Positions 29,749 through 39,297 are shown, counted from the stretch's first letter. The stretch is 64,000 nt of DNA from Paludibacteraceae bacterium (GCA_016283095.1 JAEEMG010000082.1:99890-163889), one strand, 5' to 3'. The notes: generated by a model not told the origin, from the letters alone. Translations and numbers: made by a program.

Positions 29749-30348
29749 CTAAACTCTTTTAAGTTGGGCCAAGGCCTCTTTTATAAGTTGAACGACAGTG
29801 GCATTAGGAGTGTTTTTAAGGATAGCAGACACAACCTTCTCTGCAGCTGGCTGGGCACAATCCATCATGACCAATGCCGCTACTGCCTCCTGCTTTGCTT
29901 GGATAGCCGCACTGCCTGCTGTAGATGAGGAATCACCGTCGCCAGCATAGCCTTTGATTTTATCCTTTAGCTCAATGATTATTTTTTGAGCTGTCTTCAA
30001 TCCAATACCTTTTACACCTTTGATCGCAACCACATCGTCGGACATGATCACATTTGCCAATTCAGATGATGTATACGACGAAAGAATCAGACGAGCCGTG
30101 TTTACTCCGACTCCACTTACTGAGGTAAGAAGGTTGAACACCTCGCGTTCGCGTTTGTCTGCAAATCCATAAAAAAGGTGAGCGTCCTCTCTTACAATAT
30201 GTTGAACATAAATTTTAGCTTCACTTTTTCCTTCAAGTGCTGCATACGTAGTGAGACTTATATTTATGTTGTATCCCACCTGCCCGGCTTCTATCACCAA
30301 ATAGGTAGGGTTTAACTCTATAATCTTACCTGATATATATTCGTACAT
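29749..30348 (-). CDS. ruvA: Holliday junction branch migration protein RuvA
   Basis: MYEYISGKIIELNPTYLVIEAGQVGYNINISLTTY; HhH region GVGVNTARLILSSY, KGVKGIGLKTAQKIIIELKDK. Confidence 0.97.
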   Translation of the reverse strand: MYEYISGKIIELNPTYLVIEAGQVGYNINISLTTYAALEGKSEAKIYVQHIVREDAHLFYGFADKREREVFNLLTSVSGVGVNTARLILSSYTSSELANVIMSDDVVAIKGVKGIGLKTAQKIIIELKDKIKGYAGDGDSSSTAGSAAIQAKQEAVAALVMMDCAQPAAEKVVSAILKNTPNATVVQLIKEALAQLKRV

Positions 30349-30591
30349 AAAGCCTATTATATCATAATTTAGGCAAAAATAATAAAATTTGCCGATTCTA
30401 TCTATGCCTTTTTTAAATTTAGCATTATTTATGATTTGGTTTCTTATTTCTTTAACGTCAGAAAATTTTTATGTTCCATTTGATATGCTAGAAACAGATC
30501 TCGTTTATATAACGAAAAGTTTAGGCTTTTATTGTGTTTGTTCGGTGGAAAATGATGCCATCGATATTATGGCAGAATATTTTAATCAAAC

Positions 30592-31131
30592 TTAAATTGC
30601 TTCTTGAATTTTGTTTTTTCTTTTGTCTGCTATTGTAAGTAATAGAATGGACATTATTGTAAGCAATGGAAATAATGAGAACAGAAAGAATAAGGTGGCA
30701 AGCCCCGCTCCTTCTAAATCATCATGGCAATTTTGCACATAAAGACAACTGCCACAGGTGTAATTAAGGGTATAACAGAGTATAGTATTATGACTGAGCA
30801 AAATAAATTGTTTGAGATTGCTTGCTTTTTTATAGTTCCAGAACGACATTGCGATTGCGACAACAAATATGGGTATGAAATTAAGATGGAAAAAAGAAAA
30901 GTAGTTTATGACGGAGAAAAAGAAGATGTTGACCATGATTAAAATTGCGGTTTTCTGACATTGCTTTTGAGGAATCATAATAATGGAGCTGATGATCAAA
31001 GCAATGATTAATTCAATTGCTGATTGAGTCACGATATTATGATTGCTCAAGTTCCCCTGGAAAAGGATGTCTAGTACAACTATTGTAATGTTGATGCATA
31101 AGAAAACAAATAATGTCAGTGCTTTTTTCAT
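30592..31131 (-). CDS. Hypothetical multi-TM membrane protein
   Basis: 179-aa ORF with about five hydrophobic segments; no recognised family. Confidence 0.6.
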   Translation of the reverse strand: MKKALTLFVFLCINITIVVLDILFQGNLSNHNIVTQSAIELIIALIISSIIMIPQKQCQKTAILIMVNIFFFSVINYFSFFHLNFIPIFVVAIAMSFWNYKKASNLKQFILLSHNTILCYTLNYTCGSCLYVQNCHDDLEGAGLATLFFLFSLFPLLTIMSILLLTIADKRKNKIQEAI

Positions 31132-31221
31132 GTCAAAAAATGATTTTTCTATTGAAATGAGCTTTCCCTTTTTATAAATCTAGAATCTGTGCAAATTTAA
31201 TTAAAATTTTGGTTATATAGG

Positions 31222-31287
31222 TTCGAGGATTGTTAAGGGCGGAACGCCCTAACCTCTCTTTTTTAGTGCGAGCCGAAGGCGAGCACA
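31222..31287. repeat. Composite intergenic repeat: GAGGATTGTTAAGGGC..GCCCTAACC hairpin plus GTGCGAGCCGAAGGCGAGCAC hairpin
   Basis: GTTAAGGGCG/CGCCCTAAC stem; the same two modules occur in order at 34557-34629 and inverted at 34755-34826. Confidence 0.65.
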
Positions 31288-31411
31288 TATAGAATAAATA
31301 AAGAGACTCGGAGTTTTAAGAGAAAGTCTTCGATTTTTTTGAGGAAAAGAGACAGCAGTATTTATGGTATTGCCTTTCAGGCAAAGTTTTTGTATCATCG
31401 TCATATTATCC

Positions 31412-31446
31412 TGAGACTTTGTCTCGGGTTACTTTCGCTTTGCTCA
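31412..31446. repeat. Dispersed intergenic repeat GAGACTTTGTCTCGGGTTACTTTCGCTTTGCTC
   Basis: Similar to 15358-15392. Confidence 0.6.
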
Positions 31447-31541
31447 GTATCGTCTTTCAGACGAAAAAGATTGAAAATCAGTCATAAAATAGGACAAGAC
31501 CACAAAAATGTTTTGATAGAATCAGCCGCCATACAGTAGTG

Positions 31542-31571
31542 TCCGTAGAAGCAGGTTTCAAACTTGCCCGC
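31542..31571 (-). repeat. REP-like palindrome, divergent inverted copy
   Basis: Reverse complement reads GCGGGCAAGTTTGAAACCTGCTTCTACGGA. Confidence 0.6.
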
Positions 31572-31600
31572 TGTCTGCGGTAAAAGATCTAAACAAAAAA

Positions 31601-31624
31601 GGAGACGCAATTGCTCGCGTCTCC
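31601..31624 (-). terminator. GGAGACGC/GCGTCTCC terminator after ddh
   Basis: 8-bp perfect stem immediately downstream of ddh; on the minus strand it is followed by TTTTTTG. Confidence 0.8.
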
Positions 31625-31652
31625 CTATATAAATGCAGTTTTGTCTGATTTA

Positions 31653-32549
31653 TTATACTAGGCTCTTGATCAAAGCCTCTCTGTCTCCAGCAAGAAGGTC
31701 CATAGGAGCGATCTCAGGAAGTGTGTAGCAACCTGGGTTCTGCTTCTTCACTGCTCTACAGCAAGATACAAGTACCTGAGCTGTCAATGCAGGGTTGTTG
31801 ATCTTCATTGTGAATGAGAATAGCTGGTTCTGAGTCTTTCCGCTCACACCCTTACGCTCAAGAAGAACACCGTGACCCATGTCGCGAACGTCGTCAACGC
31901 TTGCTACAGGGATGACGTGAGTCTCGTCGTGTGCGAAATAGTCGTCAGCCTTGATCTCTTTAGTAACCTCTTCTAGAGTAGCTCCATCCTCAAGCTCAAC
32001 GTAAACCATACGGCGGTGTACGCTTGTTCCCAAAGGAATAGTCATTGATAGAGCGTTCTTCACACCTTTCTTTGAGCGAGCCACTACAGAGTGTCCCATA
32101 CTCATACCAGGTCCGAAGTTAGTATATGTAATGCCCTTAGGCGCCATAGCCATAAGAAGAGTACGGATCACTGAGTCTGTACCTGGATCCCATCCTGCAG
32201 AGATGATAGCTGCAGTGCCGTTCTTCTTTGCGATTTCACCAAGCTGCTGACGTAGATCCCAGATTCCACCGTGGATATCGAAGCTGTCTACAGTGCAGAT
32301 TCCCTTTGCCAACATAGCTGAGGCAGTTGCAGGGACGTCACGAGTAGGAGTTGCAAGAATAGCAACGTCAACTTTTCCAAGCTCGTCAATGTTAGACACT
32401 ACTTTCAAATCCTTAATTTCGTCTGGAACGACGCTAGCGTTTCTTCTTACAACACCAGCGATTTCCATATCATCAGCTACTCTAAGAGCTTCGATTGCGT
32501 ATTTTCCGATATTGCCGTAACCAACTACAGCGACTCTTAATTTACTCAT
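31653..32549 (-). CDS. ddh: Meso-diaminopimelate D-dehydrogenase
   Basis: VAVVGYGNIGKYAIEAL, TVDSFDIHGGIWDLRQQLGEIAKKNGTAAIISAGWDPGTDSVIRTLL, NFGPGMSMGHSVVARSKKGV. Confidence 0.95.
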   Translation of the reverse strand: MSKLRVAVVGYGNIGKYAIEALRVADDMEIAGVVRRNASVVPDEIKDLKVVSNIDELGKVDVAILATPTRDVPATASAMLAKGICTVDSFDIHGGIWDLRQQLGEIAKKNGTAAIISAGWDPGTDSVIRTLLMAMAPKGITYTNFGPGMSMGHSVVARSKKGVKNALSMTIPLGTSVHRRMVYVELEDGATLEEVTKEIKADDYFAHDETHVIPVASVDDVRDMGHGVLLERKGVSGKTQNQLFSFTMKINNPALTAQVLVSCCRAVKKQNPGCYTLPEIAPMDLLAGDREALIKSLV

Positions 32550-32714
32550 GTCTGAATATTGATATATTTGAATTGTTGTTATGTGATTAAGTCCAAAATA
32601 GGAAATCCTACCGTCTGAAAAGAATCTTTACGGAAGGATTAAAAAAAGAAAGGACAGACATTCAAATTGCTTCGATAGTCTATCCTTTCCCATTATGCAT
32701 ATTTCAATATTGGA

Positions 32715-34073
32715 TTAGCAAAGACCCTGAGCCAACATAGCGTCAGCAACCTTAACGAATCCAGCGATGTTAGCACCCTTAACGTAGTTAACTGTACCGT
32801 CAGCTTCCTTACCGTACTTAACACAGTTGTCGTGGATGTTCTTCATGATGCTCTTAAGCTTGTTGTCAACCTCCTCAGCTGTCCAAGAGATACGACCTGA
32901 GTTCTGACACATCTCAAGACCTGAAGTTGCAACACCACCAGCGTTAGAAGCCTTACCTGGAGAGTAAAGGATCTTAGCAGCAAGGAATGCCTCAACTGCA
33001 CCGATTGTAGAAGGCATGTTAGCACCCTCAGCAACTACCTTAACACCCTTAGCAAGAAGTGCCTTTGCATCTGCCTCATCAAGCTCGTTCTGAGTTGCAC
33101 ATGGCATTGCTACATCAAGAGTCTTGATGTCTGCGATCTGCCAAGGACGTGCGTTCTCGTAGTACTTAGCTGATGGATACTTAGCAGCGTACTCCTTGAT
33201 ACGACCACGCTTAACATTCTTCAAATCGAAGATGAATGCTAGCTTAGATGCGTCGATACCTTCTGGATCGTAGATTGTACCGTTTGAGTCAGATACTGTA
33301 AGAACCTTAGCTCCTAGCTGAGTACACTTCTCAACTGCGTACTGTGCTACGTTACCTGAACCAGAAATTGCTACAGTCTTGCCCTTCAAAGTGTCGCCCT
33401 TAGTCTCAAGCATGTACTGTGCGAAATATGTTGTACCGTAACCAGTTGCCTCAGGACGGATCAAAGATCCACCGAATGAAAGACCCTTACCAGTCAAAAC
33501 TCCTGTGAACTCGTTACGAAGTCTCTTGTACTGACCGAACATGTAACCAACCTCACGAGCACCTGTACCTATATCTCCTGCAGGAACGTCTGTGTCAGCT
33601 CCAATGTGACGTGAAAGCTCTGTCATGAAGCTCTGGCAGAAACGCATAACCTCGTTGTCTGACTTGCCCTTAGGGTCGAAGTCTGAACCTCCTTTACCAC
33701 CACCCATTGGAAGTGTTGTCAAAGAGTTCTTAAGAACCTGCTCGAAAGCAAGGAACTTCAAAAGTCCAAGGTTTACTGAAGGGTGAAGACGGATACCGCC
33801 TTTGTATGGTCCGATAGCTGAGTTCATCTGAACGCGGAAACCACGGTTGATCTGGAACTCGCCTTTGTCGTCGATCCAAGGAACACGGAAGATGATTACT
33901 CTTTCAGGCTCACACATTCTCTCAAGAATCTTTGCCTCTTTGTACTTAGGGTTTGCCTCGATGAATGGTAGCAAGCTCTCTACTACCTCACGAACTGCCT
34001 GGTGGAATACTTCTTCGCCTGGATTCTTAGCGATGACTTTCGCCATGAAATCCTCAACCATCTTGTTGCTCAT
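32715..34073 (-). CDS. gdhA: NADP-type glutamate dehydrogenase
   Basis: PYKGGIRLHPSVNLGLLKFLAFEQVLKNSLTTLPMGGGKGGSDFDPKGKSD, AISGSGNVAQYA, ASNAGGVATSGLEMCQN. Confidence 0.97.
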   Translation of the reverse strand: MSNKMVEDFMAKVIAKNPGEEVFHQAVREVVESLLPFIEANPKYKEAKILERMCEPERVIIFRVPWIDDKGEFQINRGFRVQMNSAIGPYKGGIRLHPSVNLGLLKFLAFEQVLKNSLTTLPMGGGKGGSDFDPKGKSDNEVMRFCQSFMTELSRHIGADTDVPAGDIGTGAREVGYMFGQYKRLRNEFTGVLTGKGLSFGGSLIRPEATGYGTTYFAQYMLETKGDTLKGKTVAISGSGNVAQYAVEKCTQLGAKVLTVSDSNGTIYDPEGIDASKLAFIFDLKNVKRGRIKEYAAKYPSAKYYENARPWQIADIKTLDVAMPCATQNELDEADAKALLAKGVKVVAEGANMPSTIGAVEAFLAAKILYSPGKASNAGGVATSGLEMCQNSGRISWTAEEVDNKLKSIMKNIHDNCVKYGKEADGTVNYVKGANIAGFVKVADAMLAQGLC

Positions 34074-34506
34074 TTTGTGATAATTTTAAATTTTTATTTC
34101 TTTTTTTTCTTTTTCTAAAAATGTGTAAAAAGAATACATATTCACGGTTGCTTTTTGCATTTGTTTGCCGTTGTGCTCGTTTTACGTTTGCAAAAGTATA
34201 AAAAAAATGACAAAAACAAACAAAAATGTAGGAAAAAATCGAAAAAGATGGAAAAAATCTAAAAATTAACCATTTTTGGTGACTTTTATTCAAAATTGTA
34301 TGCGAATTGTAACATTTTGTAACCTTATGCATATTTTGCAGCTTGTTATTGGTCGTTTTTGTGTCATTTTTATATTTGAATTTTACAATTCGATACAAAA
34401 AAACGTCCAAATGATACTTTCTGAAACACAAAATGCGTGATTTTTTACCAAACAGTAATTGCAAAATGTATGCGGATGGATGAGGGTGATGACCTGACAA
34501 AAATGC

Positions 34507-34533
34507 GGGCAGGTTTGAAACCTACCCCTACGG
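34507..34533 (+). repeat. REP-like palindrome GGGCAGGTTTGAAACCTACCCCTACGG
   Basis: Nearly identical to 18427-18452. Confidence 0.75.
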
Positions 34534-34556
34534 ATCTGGAATGCCGTTGTCTTTTT

Positions 34557-34828
34557 GAGGATAGTTAAGGGCCCATGTTTATAGATATTGGCCCTAACCC
34601 ATCCCAATGTGCGAGCCGTAGGCGAGCACGAATTTAATAAAACCACAGTGCATAAAACCACAGAGCTACAAGGAACACAGAGAACGGCTACGCCTTTTTA
34701 TGAGAAAAAAAGAGATCTAAATCGGTTTATATGGAATAAATTCAATTTTTGAATGCTCGTCCTTGCGGACTCGCAGAGGACGAGGGGTTAGGTCCAATAT
34801 CTATAAACATGGGCCCTTAACAATCCTC
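34557..34828. mobile_element. MITE-like structure bounded by inverted composite repeats
   Basis: GTTAAGGGCCCATGTTTATAGATATTGG at 34564-34591 has an exact reverse complement at 34794-34821; homology extends on both sides with mismatches; the second repeat module (34609-34629 vs 34755-34776) is also inverted. Confidence 0.55.
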
Positions 34829-34918
34829 ATTTTAAGATCTAAAAATATAAACAGTCTTAATTTATATGACAATATAACGACCTTTCGTCCTTCAATTTGT
34901 CTGTTGCCAAAAAAATAT

Positions 34919-34926
34919 TATTTTTG
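34919..34926 (+). promoter_or_regulatory. -7 element TATTTTTG
   Basis: TAnnTTTG match 32 bp before the ATG at 34958. Confidence 0.45.
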
Positions 34927-34957
34927 CACTCAATTAATATACTTTTATTTGATAGTT

Positions 34958-36235
34958 ATGAGTGATCAGCAGAAAGGTAAGGTTGTGATGGCTCTGCAGA
35001 TACTGTTGGGCTTGGTGTTTTTATTCAGTGGATTCTCTAAGGTTATCGATCCTCTTGGCGGATGGTATAAGGTGGACGACTATTTGACTGCGTTCTCATG
35101 GGATGGATTGAAGACGTTGAGTTTTCTTGGCAGTGTTCTGCTGAATATCGTAGAGTTCGCTCTCGGTACTTGCTTGCTTCTTGGTGTATGGCCTAGAATG
35201 ACTTCTATAGGTGTCTTGATTTTTATGGTGATATACACTCCGCTCACTCTTTATATAGCTATCTATAATCCTGTCACAGACTGTGGCTGCTTCGGTGAGG
35301 CATTGAAGATTTCCAATTGGCAGACTTTTTGGAAGAATGTCATTTTCTCTATAATGGGTGTCATATTATATATGTGGCATGAACACAGCACTCGCGACAA
35401 GAGTATCTTGAAATTCATTGTGGTGTCGGCATACACTGGTTTGTTCTTGGTTGTTGTCAGCTACTACTGCTATTACAATCTTCCAATAATCGACTTCCGT
35501 CCATACAGCATCGGCACTAATATCCCTGCAAGCATGGAGGTGCCTGAAGGAGCACCGTCTGATAAATATGAGACTTATCTGACATACGAGAAAAATGGAG
35601 AGAAGAAGGAGTTCACTCTTGAGACTTATCCTAAGAATGATTCCACTTGGACTTTCGTCGACAGTCGCAGTGAATTGATCGAGAAGGGTTACGAACCGCC
35701 TATCCATGATTTCACAATGGAGGATCCTGACGATGGTGATCTTACTGAAGATGTGATGGCAAACGAAGGTTTCTCTTTCATCGCCGTCTCTTCAAGAATA
35801 GACAAGGCTGATATGGAGCAGGCTCATAAGATCAATGAAGTCCACGAGTTTTGCGAGGCTAATGGATTGAAACTATATATGCTTACATCCACAGGTATCG
35901 GAAGCGATGAACTGAATGCTTTCATCCAGGAGACGGGAGCTCAATATAAGTTTTTGAATGCCGACGAGATCACATTGAAGACTATCGTCCGTTCCAACCC
36001 CGGACTTGTGTTGATCAAGGGAGGAAATGTGGTGAACAAGTGGGCTGTGAAGAATATCCCTGATTTCCAGAAACTGCTTGATGAGGCTGGCGGTGATATG
36101 GAGAAGGTAGAAGAGATGCAGATGCACAAACCAAACAATTGGGCTACAGCGTTCATCTTCTTCGCTATCTATTTCGCAGGACTGTTCGCTGTGTGGTATG
36201 CGATAAAGAAATTCCTTTTGAAGGAGGAAAAATAA
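34958..36235 (+). CDS. DoxX/MauE-like membrane protein with C-terminal thioredoxin-like region
   Basis: LQILLGLVFLFSGFSKVIDPLGGWYKVDDYL...NPVTDCGCFGEALKISNWQTFWKN. Start at 34958 (MSDQQKGK); the upstream ORF extension from 34763 reads through the inverted repeat. Confidence 0.85.
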   Translation: MSDQQKGKVVMALQILLGLVFLFSGFSKVIDPLGGWYKVDDYLTAFSWDGLKTLSFLGSVLLNIVEFALGTCLLLGVWPRMTSIGVLIFMVIYTPLTLYIAIYNPVTDCGCFGEALKISNWQTFWKNVIFSIMGVILYMWHEHSTRDKSILKFIVVSAYTGLFLVVVSYYCYYNLPIIDFRPYSIGTNIPASMEVPEGAPSDKYETYLTYEKNGEKKEFTLETYPKNDSTWTFVDSRSELIEKGYEPPIHDFTMEDPDDGDLTEDVMANEGFSFIAVSSRIDKADMEQAHKINEVHEFCEANGLKLYMLTSTGIGSDELNAFIQETGAQYKFLNADEITLKTIVRSNPGLVLIKGGNVVNKWAVKNIPDFQKLLDEAGGDMEKVEEMQMHKPNNWATAFIFFAIYFAGLFAVWYAIKKFLLKEEK

Positions 36236-36253
36236 ATTAGATTGATGATAATG

Positions 36254-36292
36254 AAGACGGTGCGTATATAAAATGCACCGTCTTTTTTGTCT
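36254..36292 (+). terminator. Rho-independent terminator
   Basis: AAGACGGTGC...GCACCGTCTT stem followed by TTTTG. Confidence 0.85.
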
Positions 36293-36300
36293 TAATAAAT

Positions 36301-36349
36301 TAAGAATTAAGAATTAAGAATTAAGAATGAAGAATGAAGAATGAAGAAT
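36301..36349 (+). repeat. 7-bp tandem repeat (TAAGAAT)4(GAAGAAT)3 overlapping a start codon
   Basis: Seven consecutive 7-bp units; the last unit supplies the AT of the ATG at 36348. Confidence 0.9.
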
Positions 36350-37310
36350 GAGTGAAAAGAATTTGACAGATAGAGAATTTGTAGAGAAGTATGATAGTTA
36401 TAAGAAAAATGATGGATGCTTTTTTGTAATTGCAAAATTGCTCTCTTTATCTTTAATTGTAAAATTGCTCTTTTTAGGATTTGTTTCATTTTTGGCGATA
36501 TCTAATATGGGTAAAAATATGGTTAAAGATATTGCAGGCTATCTGTACGTATGTTCGATTGCTATAGTATTAATATTGCCAATCATAATGGATATAAGAG
36601 ATGGTTGGAAAAAACAAAAAGAGCAAAAAAAAGAACTGGGAATGAGTGAGAAACGGGCTTCTCGCCGATATGCCTCGATAATTCAAAATCCGATTTATGG
36701 TGAACTTTACCCAATAGTGCAGAAGATGTGTAGATTGAATCCGGATGCACAATCCAGTCAAGAGGAGCAGATAAATGGATGGTTTACATCTGAAGGGTAT
36801 GATGAACACTTAGGCGTGATGTATGATAAAAAATTTGATTTTAATATGACGTATCGTGATGCAGATTTTGACCTTGCGATTCAAATTTTGAATAAAGAGC
36901 CGATGTCGTATCGTCAATTCTTCGTTGATAAATTATTCAAACTTGCTGTGGTAGACGACGGAATTCATATCGATGAGTGGAACCTGCTGATGGATATAAT
37001 GAAGCAGTTGAAATTCAACAAAAATTACTTCGACTTTTTCATAAAACGTTATGGTCCATTGCGTACGGAATTTGAGGCAGATGAACAAGGAGAAAAAAAG
37101 TCGACGAAAAGCATTCCCGTCTCACAATTGAAAGCCTATTTTGCTATTTTGGGTTTGGAAGAAGGTGCGTCTGACGTGGAAATCAAACGAGCCTATCACA
37201 ATTTGGCATTGCAGCATCATCCGGATCTGCCGAAGAATGCGGACAGAGTAGAGGAGTGTGAGACGATGATGGCGAGAATCAATGAGGCGTATGAGAAGAT
37301 TAGAAATTAA
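36348..37310 (+). CDS. Membrane protein with TerB-like region and C-terminal DnaJ domain (DjlA-like), copy 1
   Basis: Two N-terminal hydrophobic segments; LFKLAVVDDGIHIDEWNLLMDIMKQL TerB-like; AYFAILGLEEGASDVEIKRAYHNLALQHHPDLP J-domain with HPD. Confidence 0.85.
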   Translation: MSEKNLTDREFVEKYDSYKKNDGCFFVIAKLLSLSLIVKLLFLGFVSFLAISNMGKNMVKDIAGYLYVCSIAIVLILPIIMDIRDGWKKQKEQKKELGMSEKRASRRYASIIQNPIYGELYPIVQKMCRLNPDAQSSQEEQINGWFTSEGYDEHLGVMYDKKFDFNMTYRDADFDLAIQILNKEPMSYRQFFVDKLFKLAVVDDGIHIDEWNLLMDIMKQLKFNKNYFDFFIKRYGPLRTEFEADEQGEKKSTKSIPVSQLKAYFAILGLEEGASDVEIKRAYHNLALQHHPDLPKNADRVEECETMMARINEAYEKIRN

Positions 37311-37333
37311 GAATTAAAAGTGAAGAACGAAGA

Positions 37334-38230
37334 ATGAGTGAAAAGAATTTGACAGATAGTGAATTTGTAAAAAAATATGAATCCATAGTTAATGGCACTG
37401 ATGGTGTCATCATGTTGTGTTCATTTCTTTTTCTCATCCCTTTGTTTGTTTATTTTGCTTTTTTTCGAGAGGAAATAAGAGTAGTTATGTGGTTCTTTTT
37501 TATTTACGTCACTTTAGGAGTGTCGATTATTCTTTCATTACAAAATAAACGTGCAGAGTGTAAGTTTAAGAAAACGCTTGGTATGAATAAAGAAAAAGCG
37601 ACTCGTTATTATGACACTATAATAAAAAATGTAATCGGATTAAGGATTATGCCTTTGGTAAGACAGGTGTGTATGCTGAATCCAGAGGCAAAAGAAAGTC
37701 AGACGCAAATGATGAAAGGATGGTATGGCATGAGCCTTTCAAGTATCAAATATGTTTATGAAGAAAGGTGTGGAAATGCAGAGAATTTACGATTGGCATA
37801 TAAGTATCTCTTGAAAGAATCTTTATCATATCGTAAATTCTTTGTGGAAAAACTATTTAAATTGGCGATTGTAGACGACGGAATCCATAATGATGAATGG
37901 AATCTGCTGATGGATATAATGAAGCAGTTGAAATTCAACAAAAATTATGTCGACTTTTTCTTAAAACGTTATGGCCCATTGCGTACGGAATTTGAAGATG
38001 ATGAGTCTGGAGAAAATACGTCGACGAAAAGCATTCCCGTCTCACAAATGAAAGCCTATTTTGCTATTTTGGGTTTGGAAGAAGGCGCGTCTGACGTGGA
38101 GATCAAAAAAGCATATCACAATTTGGCATTGCAGCATCATCCGGATCTGCCGAAGAATGCGGACAGAGTAGAGGAGTGTGAGACGATGATGGCGAGAATC
38201 AATGAGGCGTATGAGAAGATTAGAAATTAA
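37334..38230 (+). CDS. Membrane protein with TerB-like region and C-terminal DnaJ domain (DjlA-like), copy 2
   Basis: Paralog of 36348-37310; same MSEKNLTD start and near-identical J-domain with HPD. Confidence 0.85.
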   Translation: MSEKNLTDSEFVKKYESIVNGTDGVIMLCSFLFLIPLFVYFAFFREEIRVVMWFFFIYVTLGVSIILSLQNKRAECKFKKTLGMNKEKATRYYDTIIKNVIGLRIMPLVRQVCMLNPEAKESQTQMMKGWYGMSLSSIKYVYEERCGNAENLRLAYKYLLKESLSYRKFFVEKLFKLAIVDDGIHNDEWNLLMDIMKQLKFNKNYVDFFLKRYGPLRTEFEDDESGENTSTKSIPVSQMKAYFAILGLEEGASDVEIKKAYHNLALQHHPDLPKNADRVEECETMMARINEAYEKIRN

Positions 38231-38339
38231 GAATTAAAAAGTGAAGAATGAAAAATGGATGCTTTGGCACACTTTTTGTGATAAATGTTTTGTATTAAAA
38301 TCTCGTGAAAGCAGATACTAGGGTATGGAGAAAGTGAAA

Positions 38340-38369
38340 AGCGGAGTCGGAAGACTTCGCTTTTTTTGT
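38340..38369 (+). terminator. Rho-independent terminator
   Basis: AGCGGAGTC GGAA GACTTCGCT followed by TTTTTTG. Confidence 0.8.
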
Positions 38370-38451
38370 AGAATATTCTCCATTGCGATGTTTTGTTAAG
38401 AAATGTTAACAATTATGACGTATTATTGTTTAAAAGTGTTAAATAAATTAC

Positions 38452-38459
38452 TATTTTTG
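38452..38459 (+). promoter_or_regulatory. -7 element TATTTTTG
   Basis: TAnnTTTG match 20 bp before the ATG at 38479. Confidence 0.5.
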
Positions 38460-38478
38460 CAGCAAAAGTGTTCTAAAT

Positions 38479-39297
38479 ATGAAAAAAGTATTTTTTTTGA
38501 TTGCTATTGTGGCTGCAATGTTGTCTTCTTGCAAGAACATTTCAGACGCTACTGTTGAGGATATACAGAAAGCGTGTGATAAAGAAGATTGGAACACTGC
38601 AAAGGAGATGTGTGAAGCATACATTAAAAAAGACAGGTCGAATCCCGTCGTCTATAAATACCTAGGTGACGCATATTTGGGGTTGAAGGATTCTGCGTTT
38701 GCTCTTTACAGTTACGATCAGGCTATAGCTCTCGACACTATGTATGTCGACGCGATGATTGGATCTGCGGATATACTTATGAATGGAGGCAACGCTTCGT
38801 TGGCAATATCACGCCTTAGGACACAGATGGAATACATTCCGGACAATGCCAAACTTCATAACGCATTGGGTTGCGCTTTCCGTATAGATGAAAATAATAA
38901 TGAGGCTCAGGCAAATTTTGAACGTGCTGTGCTGCTGGATGAACATTATGTGTCAGCTCGTAGAAATCTTGCTGTCGTGCAGATAGACAATCGTGATCTG
39001 GATGATGCGATACTTAATTTGGAGATAGCACTCGACGAGAATCCTAATCAGGCGGATATTTATAATTACATTGCTCTCGCTTATGTGTATAAGGATGAAC
39101 CAGAAGAGGCGGAGAAATTGTTTTTGAAATCAATCTCCATCGACAACAAATATATTTCTGCAATTGAAAATCTAGCATATCACTATGAACATGGTGGTGA
39201 TCTTAGTAAGGCAAAAAAATATTATGAGAGGGCAGCCGAACTTGGTAGTGAAAATGCCAAGCAGATGCTGGCTAACAGCAAATTTGAAAAAAAATGA
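38479..39297 (+). CDS. TPR-repeat lipoprotein
   Basis: Lipobox AAMLSSC; repeated TPR-like helices (AYLGLKDSAFALYSYDQAIALD, AYVYKDEPEEAEKLFLKSISID). Confidence 0.88.
   Translation: MKKVFFLIAIVAAMLSSCKNISDATVEDIQKACDKEDWNTAKEMCEAYIKKDRSNPVVYKYLGDAYLGLKDSAFALYSYDQAIALDTMYVDAMIGSADILMNGGNASLAISRLRTQMEYIPDNAKLHNALGCAFRIDENNNEAQANFERAVLLDEHYVSARRNLAVVQIDNRDLDDAILNLEIALDENPNQADIYNYIALAYVYKDEPEEAEKLFLKSISIDNKYISAIENLAYHYEHGGDLSKAKKYYERAAELGSENAKQMLANSKFEKK

Noticed and set aside
30389-30595. 68-aa plus ORF between ruvA and the membrane protein gene
   Set aside because: Short, no recognisable family, likely chance ORF in AT-rich intergenic DNA.
34383-34661. 92-aa minus ORF and the upstream extension of the 34763 ORF
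   Set aside because: Both translate the inverted repeat (shared NIYKHGPLTIL); the real start of the DoxX-like gene is more likely 34958.
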